A model generated the notes under the pieces. The model searched no databases and had not been told where the DNA came from. It saw nothing but the letters and a program-made list of their open reading frames with translations. Both the position numbers and the translations under genes were made by a program. A stretch of 59,288 bases of DNA from Oscillospiraceae bacterium. GTDB taxonomy: Bacteria > Bacillota > Clostridia > Oscillospirales > Ruminococcaceae. This document shows, one piece after another, positions 42,129 through 50,149 of this stretch; positions within the stretch are counted from its first letter, which is position 1; each line of letters opens with the position of its first letter. The stretch lies in contig JAFTZY010000069.1 of the NCBI GenBank assembly GCA_017460955.1, positions 1-59,288 on the forward strand, written 5' to 3'.

Positions 42129-43745
42129 GTTGTCGGCCAGCTTGCTCCAGCCGTCCTTCACATTGCTCTTGACATTCTCCTTCAGGCCGTGCAGGCCGGA
42201 GCGGAGATTCTCCCCCTTCTCCTGCATCTTATCCGTCACGCCCCGGAGGTTGTCGCTGAGTGCCTGGGTCTTTTCCTGCAAATTCGCCTTCTGCTCGTGG
42301 TAGGTGTCGTGGATGTCCGTGATGCTCTCCTGCACGCCCTGGCGGATGGCCTCCTTCGTACTGTGGAGCTTCTGCTCGGCGGCCACATAGTTCTCGAGCA
42401 TCCCGTAATACAGGCCCTCGTAGATCGTCCACGGCATCTGCATCACGCTGCCCAGCGCGTCCATCGCCTCCGCAGTCCTGCCGAGCATCTGCTCGGAACG
42501 GCCCTGCCGGGGCTGGGGCAGGAGTCCCGCCCGGCGCTTCTCGAGCACGATCGCATAGCGATCCACGGCCTTCGCCACGCTATCCTCCCACGAGATATAG
42601 ATCTCCTCCATGGCGTGCTGTCCTGCCGTGTGCGCGGCCTCCGGATGGGCGGCGATGTCCCGGAGGAGCGCTGCCATGGCATGGGGATCCTCCCGGATGG
42701 TAAAGCCGTTGCGCCCGTCCGTGATGCCCTCGGCGGCGCAGGAGCCCTCGATGAGGACGCTTGCCAGCGCACAGGCGGCTGCCTCCCGCACGACGATGCC
42801 GTTGGTGTCGTAGGTGGACGGGAACAGGAAGAGGTCGGCACGGGTGTTCCAGCCGCGCAGGAGCTGCCGGTCATGGACGGGGCCGACGAAGATGATCTTG
42901 CCCGCCGGCAGACTGCCGCGGTGCTGCCGGATGCTCCCGTCCTCCTCCCGGATGTCCACGCTCAGGCCGAAGCGGCGGGCGGTCTCCTGGAGCGCCTCCT
43001 TGTCCCCGCCGGAGCCGACCATCACGCAGCGGTAGTCCACGCCGTCCCCGGACAGCTCCCGCATGGCGTCGAGGATGAGGGGCAGGCCCTTGTAGTTGAG
43101 GATGCGTCCGACGAACAGAAAGACCGGCACGCCCTCCGGGAGGTCGAAGCCCTCCACGGCACGCTGCACCGTGTCCGCATCGGCGCGTCCGCGCTCGAAA
43201 TCCACGCCGTTGGACACGACGCGGTAGTCCCCTTCATAGCCGAGGGAGCGCAGGTTCTGTCCCGCGCCCTCGCTGACGGTCCAGACCTCATCGCATGCGG
43301 AGATATTGGACACGAGCATTTTGATCGACTCCTTCCGGAGGTGGCGGCTCTTGACAGCGCGTGCGATGTCCACATCGAATTTGGTGTGATAGGTAAAGAC
43401 GATGGGGGCATAGGTCTCCTTGCGCAGGATGCGGGCAAGCACGGTGGAGACCATGGGACAGTGGGTGTGGATGATGTCCGGGGAAAAGCCTGCGAGTGCA
43501 TTCACGGCATGCATCTGCAGGGGATTGCCGGTGCGGTAGCCGTTGACGAGGGCGGTGGTATTGTAGCTTTTATAGGCGACGACCTCATAGGGATAGGCGT
43601 CGTAATCCGTTCCCGGGTAACGGGGGGTGCCGACCATGACCTCGGCAAGGTTTTCCTCCGTCATGATCCCGGCATAATTCTTGACCACATTGGCCACGCC
43701 GTCGATCACGGGCGGAAAGGAATCGTTGAGCAGTGCGACCTTCAT
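42111..43745 (-). CDS. GT4-family glycosyltransferase with amphipathic C-terminal extension
   Basis: This 544-residue protein has a GT-B fold of family 4: N-terminal DSFPPVIDGVANVV, FTYHTKFD near residue 120, VSNGVDFERG, FVGRILNYKG (second domain start) and the late donor-site PSTYDTNGIVVREAAACALASVLIEGSCAAEGI with the E-x7-E pattern. It resembles diacylglycerol or phosphatidylinositol glycosyltransferases. From about residue 455 it has an extra 90-residue tail of charged amphipathic helix (QKLHSTKEAIRQ, then ENVKSNVKDGW), similar in style to apolipoprotein or YtxH-like helices. The tail may hold the enzyme to the membrane surface. The acceptor is unknown; a glycolipid is likely. Confidence 0.9.
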   Translation of the reverse strand: MKVALLNDSFPPVIDGVANVVKNYAGIMTEENLAEVMVGTPRYPGTDYDAYPYEVVAYKSYNTTALVNGYRTGNPLQMHAVNALAGFSPDIIHTHCPMVSTVLARILRKETYAPIVFTYHTKFDVDIARAVKSRHLRKESIKMLVSNISACDEVWTVSEGAGQNLRSLGYEGDYRVVSNGVDFERGRADADTVQRAVEGFDLPEGVPVFLFVGRILNYKGLPLILDAMRELSGDGVDYRCVMVGSGGDKEALQETARRFGLSVDIREEDGSIRQHRGSLPAGKIIFVGPVHDRQLLRGWNTRADLFLFPSTYDTNGIVVREAAACALASVLIEGSCAAEGITDGRNGFTIREDPHAMAALLRDIAAHPEAAHTAGQHAMEEIYISWEDSVAKAVDRYAIVLEKRRAGLLPQPRQGRSEQMLGRTAEAMDALGSVMQMPWTIYEGLYYGMLENYVAAEQKLHSTKEAIRQGVQESITDIHDTYHEQKANLQEKTQALSDNLRGVTDKMQEKGENLRSGLHGLKENVKSNVKDGWSKLADNKKDRE

Positions 43746-43797
43746 AGCAGGTCCTCCTGTGTACTTATTTGCCCCTCCATAAGGGGCTGTTCCTTAT

Positions 43798-43826
43798 ATT
43801 ATACACAAATTTTGCATCGATTGCAA
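43798..43826 (-). promoter_or_regulatory. Promoter of the glycosyltransferase gene
   Basis: Minus-strand TTGCAA (43826-43821) and TATAAT (43803-43798) are 17 bases apart. A small GCCCC/GGGGC hairpin follows in the leader. Confidence 0.65.
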
Positions 43827-43847
43827 GTGCTTCTCACTGAAAATCAA

Positions 43848-43871
43848 AAAGCTGCACAAACGTGCAGCTTT
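43848..43871 (-). terminator. Terminator of the GS-like / ANTAR operon
   Basis: AAAGCTGCAC and GTGCAGCTTT form a 10-bp stem with a 4-base loop; TTTTTGATTTT follows on the minus strand. Confidence 0.88.
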
Positions 43872-43880
43872 CAAAGGGGC

Positions 43881-44450
43881 CTACAATTCATAGGTGGACA
43901 GGATCTTCTGGGCGACCTCCTTGCGGGTCGAGCGGGTATCCATGGCCTGTTTCTCGATATAGCGGTGCGCCTCGGGCTCGGTGAATTTCAGGTACTGCAT
44001 GAGCGCACACTTGGCACGGTTGATCATGCGCATCTCATCGATCTTCACCATGAGCTTGGAATTCTCGCGCTTTAAGCCCAGCATCCGCGAGCGGGTCGCC
44101 TCCACCAGACGGATGGACTGGTGGAGCATACTGCGGTTCATGGGTCTGGGTACCACGCATACGCCGTAATCCCCGACCTTGTCGGAGACGTCATCGGCTA
44201 TGTCCGCCTTGCACAGGAGGATGATGCCGGCATTGGTGTTCTCCGCTAAGGTGATGGACAGATCATGCCCGAACTCGTCCACCAGGGGCGTGTTGATGAT
44301 GATGAGGGAGTACTCCATGCTGCCCGTCAGGCGTCTGGCCTCACTGCCGCTCTGGGTGGAGGCAATGCCGGTATAGTGATACGAATGCAGAAAGCCTGCA
44401 ATGATCTCCATGCCCTTGTCCGAGCCGGAAACGATCAGCGCTCTGTCCAT
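43881..44450 (-). CDS. ANTAR-domain RNA-binding regulator with degenerate receiver
   Basis: This 189-residue protein has an N-terminal receiver-like fold in which the expected phospho-acceptor Asp is Asn (LIIINTPLV, N53) and the final Lys is Arg (VVPRPM). The C-terminal ANTAR domain (about 135-185) has INRAKCALMQYLKFTEPEAHRYIEKQAMD, then ARG/SER-rich STRKEVAQKIL. ANTAR proteins bind paired hairpins in mRNA leaders and prevent termination, often in nitrogen genes. It follows the GS-like gene by about 35 bases, an arrangement like clostridial glnA-nitR. Since it probably cannot be phosphorylated, control may come from protein contact, for example with the GS-like protein. ATG 44,450 has better spacing from AAGGAG than the ATG nine bases earlier. 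Confidence 0.9.
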   Translation of the reverse strand: MDRALIVSGSDKGMEIIAGFLHSYHYTGIASTQSGSEARRLTGSMEYSLIIINTPLVDEFGHDLSITLAENTNAGIILLCKADIADDVSDKVGDYGVCVVPRPMNRSMLHQSIRLVEATRSRMLGLKRENSKLMVKIDEMRMINRAKCALMQYLKFTEPEAHRYIEKQAMDTRSTRKEVAQKILSTYEL

Positions 44451-44484
44451 GCCATCCACTCCTTTCTATCCCGTGATGCAGCCG

Positions 44485-45780
44485 TTATTCGGCGAGGAAG
44501 TACTGCTGCTCCTCAAAAAGCGCCTTGTCCTCGGCGGCATTGTACAGCGCCAGCTGACGCTCCACATTCTGGTACACATTGCGCAGGATCTCCTCGGGCA
44601 GCTGACTGCGCACAAATTCCGTGCTGCGTGCCGCATCGTATGCCTCCTCGAGCGTGGCCGGGAGATTCTTAAAGCCGCTGCTCTGCGCCTCGGTCACCTG
44701 CATGGCAGGATCGAGCTTCAGGCTGCGTTCAATGCCGTCCATGCCCGCTGCCAGCAGCAGCCGGAAGGACAGGTAGGGGTTGCAGCAGCAGTCGGAGCTG
44801 CGGATGTCGATGCGTGCCGGCTCCCCGACGGCCCCCGGGATGCGCACGAGGGGATTGCGGTTCTCAAACGACCAGTTGATCTGGTTGGGCGCCCCCCTGT
44901 GCCGCAGGCGGGTGTAGGAATTGACGATGGGATTGAGAAAGAGCGTGAGCTCTGCGGCATGATCCAGAATGCCCGCCAGGAAGCTCTCCCCCTCCGGGCT
45001 CATCCGGCCCTGCCGGTCATGGGAGAAGAGGTTGTGCCCGTCCTTCTTGACCGTCAGAACGATGGTCAGGGCACTGCCGTAATTCCCCGTCAGGGGCTTT
45101 GGCATAAAGGACGCAAACAGGCCGTTCTGAGCGGCAATGGTCTTGACGACGGTCTTGTAGTGGACCATGTTGTCCGCCGCCTGCACGGGCTCGGAGCATT
45201 TGAAGTCGATCTCGTTCTGGCCGGGGCCGTACTTATGGCACGAGCGCTGGGGGTTGAGTCCCATCTCCTCGAGCGACAGGCAGATCTCCCGGCGGGCGTT
45301 CTCGCACTTGTCGAGCGGTGCCACATCCAGATAGCCGGCTCTGTCGTGCGGCGTCTTGGTGGGGTTGCCCTCCTGGTCGCAGTCAAAGAGGTAGAATTCG
45401 CTCCTGGTGCCAAATTCGCAGGAATACCCCTTGGCATACAGCTCGCTGATATAGCTTTGCAGCGCATAGCGCAGCTCCCCGGCATAGGGCGTGCCGTCGA
45501 GGTTCTGGATGTTGCAGAAGAACCGCACCACCCTGCCGGACTTCGGACGCCACGGCAGCACGGACAGTGTGGAGACGTCCGGCACCAGCAGCAGGTCCTG
45601 GAAGCAGTCGGAAAAGCCCGCTGCATCGAGCAGGATGCCGTGGGACAGTGCGCGGGGCAGCTCCCCGGGCATGATGGCGATGTTCTTGAGATTCCCCTGC
45701 ATGTCGCAGAAGGTCAGACGGATGAACTTCACGTCGTTCTCCGTCACAAAATTCAGTATTTCCTTCGGTGAAACATTCAT
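44485..45780 (-). CDS. Glutamine synthetase-like protein lacking several metal ligands
   Basis: This 431-residue protein has the GS type I fold: a beta-grasp N-terminal domain and a catalytic domain with FGTRSEFYLFD, GPGQNEIDF, FMPKPLTGNYGS, WSFENRNPLVRIPG and RSSDCCCNPYLSFRLLLAAGMDGI. Compared with active enzymes, key positions are changed: the first Glu of the ExE motif is Arg126, the Glu before GPGQNE is Lys183, the His of the GxxH motif is Thr239 and the Glu of the (E)xR motif is Asp325. These normally hold the two catalytic metals. I checked the first three in the DNA. It is probably inactive in glutamine synthesis and may act as a sensor, since it is co-transcribed with an ANTAR regulator. 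Confidence 0.88.
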   Translation of the reverse strand: MNVSPKEILNFVTENDVKFIRLTFCDMQGNLKNIAIMPGELPRALSHGILLDAAGFSDCFQDLLLVPDVSTLSVLPWRPKSGRVVRFFCNIQNLDGTPYAGELRYALQSYISELYAKGYSCEFGTRSEFYLFDCDQEGNPTKTPHDRAGYLDVAPLDKCENARREICLSLEEMGLNPQRSCHKYGPGQNEIDFKCSEPVQAADNMVHYKTVVKTIAAQNGLFASFMPKPLTGNYGSALTIVLTVKKDGHNLFSHDRQGRMSPEGESFLAGILDHAAELTLFLNPIVNSYTRLRHRGAPNQINWSFENRNPLVRIPGAVGEPARIDIRSSDCCCNPYLSFRLLLAAGMDGIERSLKLDPAMQVTEAQSSGFKNLPATLEEAYDAARSTEFVRSQLPEEILRNVYQNVERQLALYNAAEDKALFEEQQYFLAE

Positions 45781-45814
45781 AATAGCCTCCCGTATTTCCT
45801 GCGAAACCGATCTC

Positions 45815-45845
45815 TACAATTATACACCAATCCGGCCTTTTTGTA
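45815..45845 (-). promoter_or_regulatory. Promoter of the GS-like / ANTAR operon
   Basis: Minus-strand TTTACA and TATAAT are 17 bases apart, the -10 ending about 36 bases before the ATG. The short leader has no room for paired ANTAR hairpins. Confidence 0.65.
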
Positions 45846-45928
45846 AAGCGGTGCGGCGCAAAAACTTGCATTTGAAAGCGGACGGCTCACAGACCATGCT
45901 GCAAGCCGCCCCTCCGGCATCTTTTTTA

Positions 45929-46432
45929 TCAAGTACGCTCATAAGCGGCAAGGATCCGTCCGATGTACATCCTGTGCATCGCATCGCTGCCGTAGAACGT
46001 CCCGCGCACCTCGGGCGTCATAAGTGCCTCCGACAGGTCCTGCGCATAGACCTTCTCGCACACGAGCACGAGCCTTGCCTGTGCAAAGGTCACCGTGCCG
46101 TCGATCCCGACCGGCTCGAGCCCCGTCTCGGCTGCCTTGTCGCAGTCCCTGCCCGAATGACTCCCGCAGAAGGCCAGCGCCTTGCGGTATCCCTCCGGGA
46201 ACACACTGACCGTGAACAGCCCGTTCTTCTCCAGATACCCGAAGGTATGCCGGCTGCTGCGGACATATGCCGTCACGGACGGCTCCCCCCACAGCTCGCC
46301 GAGCGCCCCCCAGGAGCAGGTCATCGTGTTATAGTCCTCCGGTGTGCCGGCGCTCAGCAGGAACCAGTCCTTCCCGATGAGGGTGAAGGGGTTGATCGTC
46401 AGCTGTGCCGGGTCCTTTTTTGTCCATGCCAT
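45929..46432 (-). CDS. Flavin reductase-like FMN-binding protein
   Basis: This 167-residue protein has the flavin-reductase split-barrel fold: NPFTLIGKDWFLLSAG, then NTMTCSWGALGELWGEPSVTAYVRSSRHTFGYL (flavin contacts), SVFPEGYRKALAFCGSHSGRD and a C-terminal helix. It is typical of short flavoproteins in anaerobes that bind FMN and act on unknown acceptors. ATG 46,432 is seven bases after GTGAGG, better than the ATG two codons earlier. Confidence 0.85.
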   Translation of the reverse strand: MAWTKKDPAQLTINPFTLIGKDWFLLSAGTPEDYNTMTCSWGALGELWGEPSVTAYVRSSRHTFGYLEKNGLFTVSVFPEGYRKALAFCGSHSGRDCDKAAETGLEPVGIDGTVTFAQARLVLVCEKVYAQDLSEALMTPEVRGTFYGSDAMHRMYIGRILAAYERT

Positions 46433-46504
46433 AGCCATACCTCACTTTCTTCATGGATCATCCCTTTCAGGATATGCAGAGCAGCGCCGCTCCATACCCT
46501 GCGT

Positions 46505-46547
46505 ATCCCAAAAAAACAGCAACGAAGCCGTTGCTGTTTTCTGGGAT
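46505..46547 (-). terminator. Terminator after the efp / CD1247-like genes
   Basis: AACAGCAACG (46515-46524) and CGTTGCTGTT (46529-46538) form a 10-bp stem with an AAGC loop, extended by ATCCCA/TGGGAT. The minus strand has T-rich sequence after it. Confidence 0.85.
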
Positions 46548-46560
46548 CGTTGTTTCCGCG

Positions 46561-46995
46561 TCAGTCCTCAGCAGGACCGGGGGCGAGCTCTTCGATCTCG
46601 CGCTCATCGAAATCAAACTCCAGCTCCTCGCCGCAGTTCGGGCAGACGGTCTCGCCGTCCTCCAGTGTGCGCTCGTCGAGCAGGATGCACTTGCCGCAGG
46701 TCGGACAGATGGTCTCGTACTGCTCGTCCTCGCCGAACTCGTCCTCATCCTCCGGATAGAGGTCACAGGACTCGCAGTCCTCGTCGTCGAGCAGGAGCTC
46801 TTCGAGATCCCCGAGGTCCTCATCAAGAATGTCGCACAGCTCCTCGAGCTCTGCCACACGGTCCTCAAGCTCGGCATTGTATCTTGCCAGCTCCTCGAGT
46901 GCCTCACAGATCGCAGCATAGACCTTCCCCTCCTTGGAGGCGGTGTCCACGCCCTGTCCGTCAAGCAGACCCTTCAAATATGCAATCTTATCCAT
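46561..46995 (-). CDS. CD1247-type protein: coiled N-terminal domain plus zinc ribbon
   Basis: This 144-residue acidic protein begins MDKIAYLKGLLDGQG and continues with SKEGKVYAAICEALEELA, the pattern of the CD1247 N-terminal domain of clostridia. A coiled-coil rich in Glu and Leu (about 40-75) follows, then a Cys-pair region (CESCDLYPED) and a zinc ribbon CPTCGKCILLD with CPNCGEELEF. The function is unknown; it may bind nucleic acid or a ribosome-linked partner, as it follows efp closely. ATG 46,995 comes after GGGAGGG. Confidence 0.85.
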   Translation of the reverse strand: MDKIAYLKGLLDGQGVDTASKEGKVYAAICEALEELARYNAELEDRVAELEELCDILDEDLGDLEELLLDDEDCESCDLYPEDEDEFGEDEQYETICPTCGKCILLDERTLEDGETVCPNCGEELEFDFDEREIEELAPGPAED

Positions 46996-47026
46996 AGTCC
47001 ATTCCCTCCCTTGATGGGCAAGCGGC

Positions 47027-47584
47027 TTATGCACGCTCCATGTACTCGCCGGTTCTGGTATCGATGCGGATCATGTCGCCCTCGTCGATGAACAGCGGTA
47101 CACGCACCTCGGCACCGGTCTCGAGCGTTGCGGGCTTGGTGGCATTCGTGGCGGTATCACCCTTGAAGCCGGGATCGGTCTGGGTCACCTGGAGCTCTAC
47201 AAAGTAGGGCGGCTCCACGCCGAATACATTGCCCTTGTAGGACAGCACCTTGACCTCCATGTTCTCCTTGACGAATGCAAAGGACGGACCGAGCTTATCC
47301 TTCTCGATCGGCAGCTGCTCATAGGTCTCCATATCCATGAAATAGTACAGGCCTGCATCCTCGTACAGATACTGCATATCCTTGCGCTCGATGAAAGCGG
47401 TCGGGAACTTTTCCGTCGGATTGAAGGAGCGCTCTACCACGCTGCCGGTAATGACATTCTTGAACTTCGTTCTGACGAAAGCGGCACCCTTGCCGGGCTT
47501 AACGTGCTGGAACTCCACGACCTGCACGACATTGCCGTCAAGCTCAAAGGTCACACCGTTTCTGAAATCACCTGCTGTAATCAT
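47027..47584 (-). CDS. efp: Translation elongation factor P
   Basis: This 185-residue factor relieves ribosome stalling at polyproline. It has the three beta domains of the family, with [17 protein letters not shown] at the start, the modified-loop [14 protein letters not shown] carrying Lys at the tip, and the C-terminal [16 protein letters not shown]. The tip is Lys in a PGKG setting, so modification of the usual kinds cannot be excluded. ATG 47,584 after GGAGG was chosen. It is preceded by its own promoter and by pepP-aroQ-yqeG, as in many clostridia. Confidence 0.97.
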   Translation of the reverse strand: MITAGDFRNGVTFELDGNVVQVVEFQHVKPGKGAAFVRTKFKNVITGSVVERSFNPTEKFPTAFIERKDMQYLYEDAGLYYFMDMETYEQLPIEKDKLGPSFAFVKENMEVKVLSYKGNVFGVEPPYFVELQVTQTDPGFKGDTATNATKPATLETGAEVRVPLFIDEGDMIRIDTRTGEYMERA

Positions 47585-47645
47585 ACATAAACCTCCGTTG
47601 TTGCGATTCTCACCCTGCTCCCCATCTGGGAACAGTCCTATATAT

Positions 47646-47674
47646 ATTGTACACGAAATCCGTGATTTTTGCAA
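47646..47674 (-). promoter_or_regulatory. Promoter of efp
   Basis: Minus-strand TTGCAA (47674-47669) and TACAAT (47651-47646) are 17 bases apart. Confidence 0.65.
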
Positions 47675-47690
47675 GCGTTCTCGCAAAATA

Positions 47691-48764
47691 TTACAGGCAA
47701 ATCAACTTATTTGGAATATTTGTCAAATTTTCGCACCCGTTTTCAGTAATATGCACAAAATCCTCAATGCGCACACCGAATTTGCCGGGGAGATAGATGC
47801 CCGGCTCGACCGTCACGACATGCCCGGGTGCGAGCACCTGCTCCCTTTTGGGGGAGGCCACGGGGAACTCATGGATCTCAAGGCCCACGCCGTGTCCGAC
47901 GGCATGGCCGAAGTATTCACCGTACCCTGCCTCACGGATGACATCGCGTGCGGCGGCATCAAGGGCATCCCCGGTGATGCCGGGGCGTGCCGCGGCAAGT
48001 GCGGCATCCTGCGCGGCGCGCACGATGTGGTAGATCTCCCGCATCTCCTCGGTGGGTTCCCCCACGCAGACGGTGCGGGTCATATCGCTGTGATAGCCGT
48101 CCACGACCGCGCCGAAGTCCATGAGGACGAAATCCCCGGCGGCGATCCTCCGGTCATCCGGTACGCCGTGGGGCATGGAGGTATGCGCCCCGGTCAGGGC
48201 GATGGTCTCGAAGGACAGGTCCTCCGCTCCGTGGCGGCGCATGTAGAAATCGAGCTCGAGCGCCACCTCCCGCTCGGTCATGCCGGCATGGAGCTTGTGC
48301 AGGAGATTGTCGAGTGCTGCCTCGGCAAGCTGCTGGGCGGCCTCGATCCGCTCGAGCTCCGCCGGGGTCTTGACGGTGCGCAGATCATAGAGCGCCCCGC
48401 TGAGGGTGTCGTCTGCAAGGAAGGAAAATCCTGGCAGTGCCTTCTCCAATGCATGCAGCCGCTGCACGGTGAGGGACCGCGCCTCCACGGCGGCCGTTTT
48501 CGCGCCGTGCGCCGTAAGCTCTTTTTTGACGGCCGCATAGATGCCGCCCGTGAGCTCCTCGACCCTGCAATGCCGGACACTCTCGCGTGCCTTCTCGATG
48601 TAGCGGCTGTCGATGATGAGCACGGTCTCCTCCGGGAATACCAGCACATAGCCGGCGGAGGACTTCATGCCGGTCAGATACCGGCGGTTGATGTCATCGG
48701 TGACAAGGGCGCAGTCGGCCTTGCCCCGGAGCTTTTCCACAAGGGATGCGATCCGCTCTTCCAT
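47691..48764 (-). CDS. Xaa-Pro aminopeptidase family metallopeptidase
   Basis: This 357-residue M24 peptidase has an N-terminal creatinase-like domain and a pita-bread catalytic domain with metal ligands visible: [21 protein letters not shown] (two Asp), [16 protein letters not shown] (His), [10 protein letters not shown] (Glu) and RIEDFVHIT (Glu). It removes N-terminal residues before proline in peptides. ATG 48,764 is seven bases after GGAGG; the GTG six bases earlier overlaps the aroQ stop. Confidence 0.95.
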   Translation of the reverse strand: MEERIASLVEKLRGKADCALVTDDINRRYLTGMKSSAGYVLVFPEETVLIIDSRYIEKARESVRHCRVEELTGGIYAAVKKELTAHGAKTAAVEARSLTVQRLHALEKALPGFSFLADDTLSGALYDLRTVKTPAELERIEAAQQLAEAALDNLLHKLHAGMTEREVALELDFYMRRHGAEDLSFETIALTGAHTSMPHGVPDDRRIAAGDFVLMDFGAVVDGYHSDMTRTVCVGEPTEEMREIYHIVRAAQDAALAAARPGITGDALDAAARDVIREAGYGEYFGHAVGHGVGLEIHEFPVASPKREQVLAPGHVVTVEPGIYLPGKFGVRIEDFVHITENGCENLTNIPNKLICL

Positions 48765-48766
48765 GC

Positions 48767-49201
48767 TCACGCCTCCCCGCTCAGTGCCCGGACGGCCAGA
48801 TCATAGCTCAGAAGGCCGAAGCCGGAGATGCTGCCCCGGCACACGGGGGCGATGACGGAATGACTGCGGAAGGCATCGCGTGCAAAGATGTTGCTGATAT
48901 GCACCTCGATGACGGGGATGCGGATGGCCTTGATGGCATCGGCAATCGCGTAGCTGTAGTGCGTATAGGCACCGGCGTTGAGCACGACGCCCGCGCATTC
49001 CTTCCGGCAGGCATGGAGCTTGTCGATGAGTGCGCCCTCATGGTTGGACTGGAAGATCTCGGCCTCCATGCCAAGGTCTGCCGCAAGCTCGATGAGGTGC
49101 GCATTGAGCGTCTCAAAATTCGTATCCCCGTAGATCCCCGGCTCCCGCTCGCCGAGCAGGTTGAGGTTCGGGCCGTGCATGATCAGGATCTTCTTTCCCA
49201 T
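48767..49201 (-). CDS. aroQ: Type II 3-dehydroquinate dehydratase
   Basis: This 144-residue enzyme of the shikimate pathway removes water from 3-dehydroquinate. It has the type II signature at the N terminus (ILIMHGPNLNLLGEREPGIYG, with the catalytic Tyr), FQSNHEGALIDKLH, VVLNAGAYTHYSYAIADAI and PVIEVHISNIFARDAFR with the conserved His. It overlaps yqeG by one base (TAATG) and pepP follows. Confidence 0.96.
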   Translation of the reverse strand: MGKKILIMHGPNLNLLGEREPGIYGDTNFETLNAHLIELAADLGMEAEIFQSNHEGALIDKLHACRKECAGVVLNAGAYTHYSYAIADAIKAIRIPVIEVHISNIFARDAFRSHSVIAPVCRGSISGFGLLSYDLAVRALSGEA

Positions 49202-49704
49202 TACGATTCCTCCTTAAAAAAAATCCGCGGCAGGAAGGGGATCTCGAGAATCCGCTTGATGCGGATGAACACATGTCCCTTCCAGGTCTCCCGCTCCATC
49301 GGCTGCACATAAATGCTGCGGATGCCAAAGCAATTGGCTCCCAGGATGTCCGTATACAGCTGGTCGCCCACCGCACAGACGCAGGACCTGTCAAGTCCCA
49401 TATCCGCTGCGGCTCTGCGGTACCCATCCCGGAGGGGCTTTGCGGCATCGCAGATACACGGGATGCCGATGCGCCCGGAAAACGGCTCCACGCGGGGCGG
49501 ATGGTTGTTCGACACCAGCCGCATCTCGATCCCCGCCTCCCGCATGCGCCCGATCCAGGCCATGACGCCGGGCGCGGGGTCGGGGTTGTCATGGGTCGTC
49601 AGGGTGTTGTCGATGTCGAGCAGCAGTCCCTTCACCCCCATTTGCCGGAGCAGCGCCGGGGTGATGTCGCAGACGCTCCTCACTGCCACTGTTGCACGCA
49701 GCAT
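49201..49704 (-). CDS. yqeG: YqeG-family HAD phosphatase
   Basis: This 167-residue HAD-IIIA phosphatase has motif I LLLDIDNTLTTHDNPDP, Ser/Asn motif RLVSNNHPPR, Lys in DAAKPLRDG and GDQLYTDILGAN (motif IV). Relatives act in nucleotide or phosphatidylglycerophosphate metabolism. ATG 49,704 after AAGGAGG was chosen over an upstream frame that crosses a terminator stem. Confidence 0.92.
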   Translation of the reverse strand: MLRATVAVRSVCDITPALLRQMGVKGLLLDIDNTLTTHDNPDPAPGVMAWIGRMREAGIEMRLVSNNHPPRVEPFSGRIGIPCICDAAKPLRDGYRRAAADMGLDRSCVCAVGDQLYTDILGANCFGIRSIYVQPMERETWKGHVFIRIKRILEIPFLPRIFFKEES

Positions 49705-49720
49705 ACGGCCTCCTTCCAGA

Positions 49721-49750
49721 AAAAACAAGGGTGTACACTGTACACCCTTG
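49721..49750 (-). terminator. Terminator of rpsU
   Basis: CAAGGGTGTACA (49726-49737) and TGTACACCCTTG (49739-49750) form a perfect 12-bp stem, with TTTTTTCT following on the minus strand. Confidence 0.9.
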
Positions 49751-49762
49751 CATTTCACGCTA

Positions 49763-49936
49763 TCAATACTTGCGCTTGCGAGCAGCCTCAGACTTCTTCT
49801 TGCGCTTTACCGAAGGCTTCTCGTAATGTTCTCTCTTACGAACCTCAGCGATCACGCCGTCCTTGGCACAGGATCTCTTAAAACGCTTCAGAGCGGTATC
49901 CAGAGATTCATTCTTGCCGACACGTACTTCTGCCAC
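49763..49936 (-). CDS. rpsU: 30S ribosomal protein S21
   Basis: Reading from GTG 49,936 (after GGGAGGG) gives 57 residues: [19 protein letters not shown], then [20 protein letters not shown] and a Lys/Arg-rich end [18 protein letters not shown]. This is the full S21 family pattern. S21 is a late-binding small-subunit protein near the platform. The gene has its own consensus promoter and a long leader (see 49,937-50,121). Confidence 0.97.
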   Translation of the reverse strand: MAEVRVGKNESLDTALKRFKRSCAKDGVIAEVRKREHYEKPSVKRKKKSEAARKRKY

Positions 49937-49972
49937 TTAATTTTCCCTCCCTTTGCCACCAAGACAGAGGTT

Positions 49973-50086
49973 CTATTCCGCTGCATCCACCATGGCAGTC
50001 ACAGACGGGATAGTATACTCATCTTTCCGGTTACGGAAAGCAAGTTTACGAACCGTTTCCTCGTGAACAAATTCTATCACAAGCAT
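49973..50086 (-). CDS. Possible 37-residue leader ORF before rpsU
   Basis: From ATG 50,086 the minus strand reads MLVIEFVHEETVRKLAFRNR, then KDEYTIPSVTAMVDAAE and TAG. The predicted transcript start lies at or next to the A of this ATG, so it would be leaderless, and no ribosome site exists. A CTTTCCG-TAAC-CGGAAAG hairpin is inside it. It may instead be a non-coding regulatory leader. Confidence 0.35.
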   Translation of the reverse strand: MLVIEFVHEETVRKLAFRNRKDEYTIPSVTAMVDAAE

Positions 50087-50092
50087 AGTACC

Positions 50093-50121
50093 ATTATACC
50101 ATGGGAGGTCCATTTTGTCAA
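50093..50121 (-). promoter_or_regulatory. Consensus promoter of rpsU
   Basis: Minus-strand TTGACA (50121-50116) and TATAAT (50098-50093) are exactly 17 bases apart. The leader to the S21 GTG is about 150 bases. Confidence 0.9.
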
Positions 50122-50149
50122 TAGTGTTTCGGAAATTATGAAATTTTTG

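Noticed and set aside
42189..44075. A 628-residue plus-strand open frame
   Set aside because: It is a mirror of the glycosyltransferase and ANTAR genes, which carry clear motifs.
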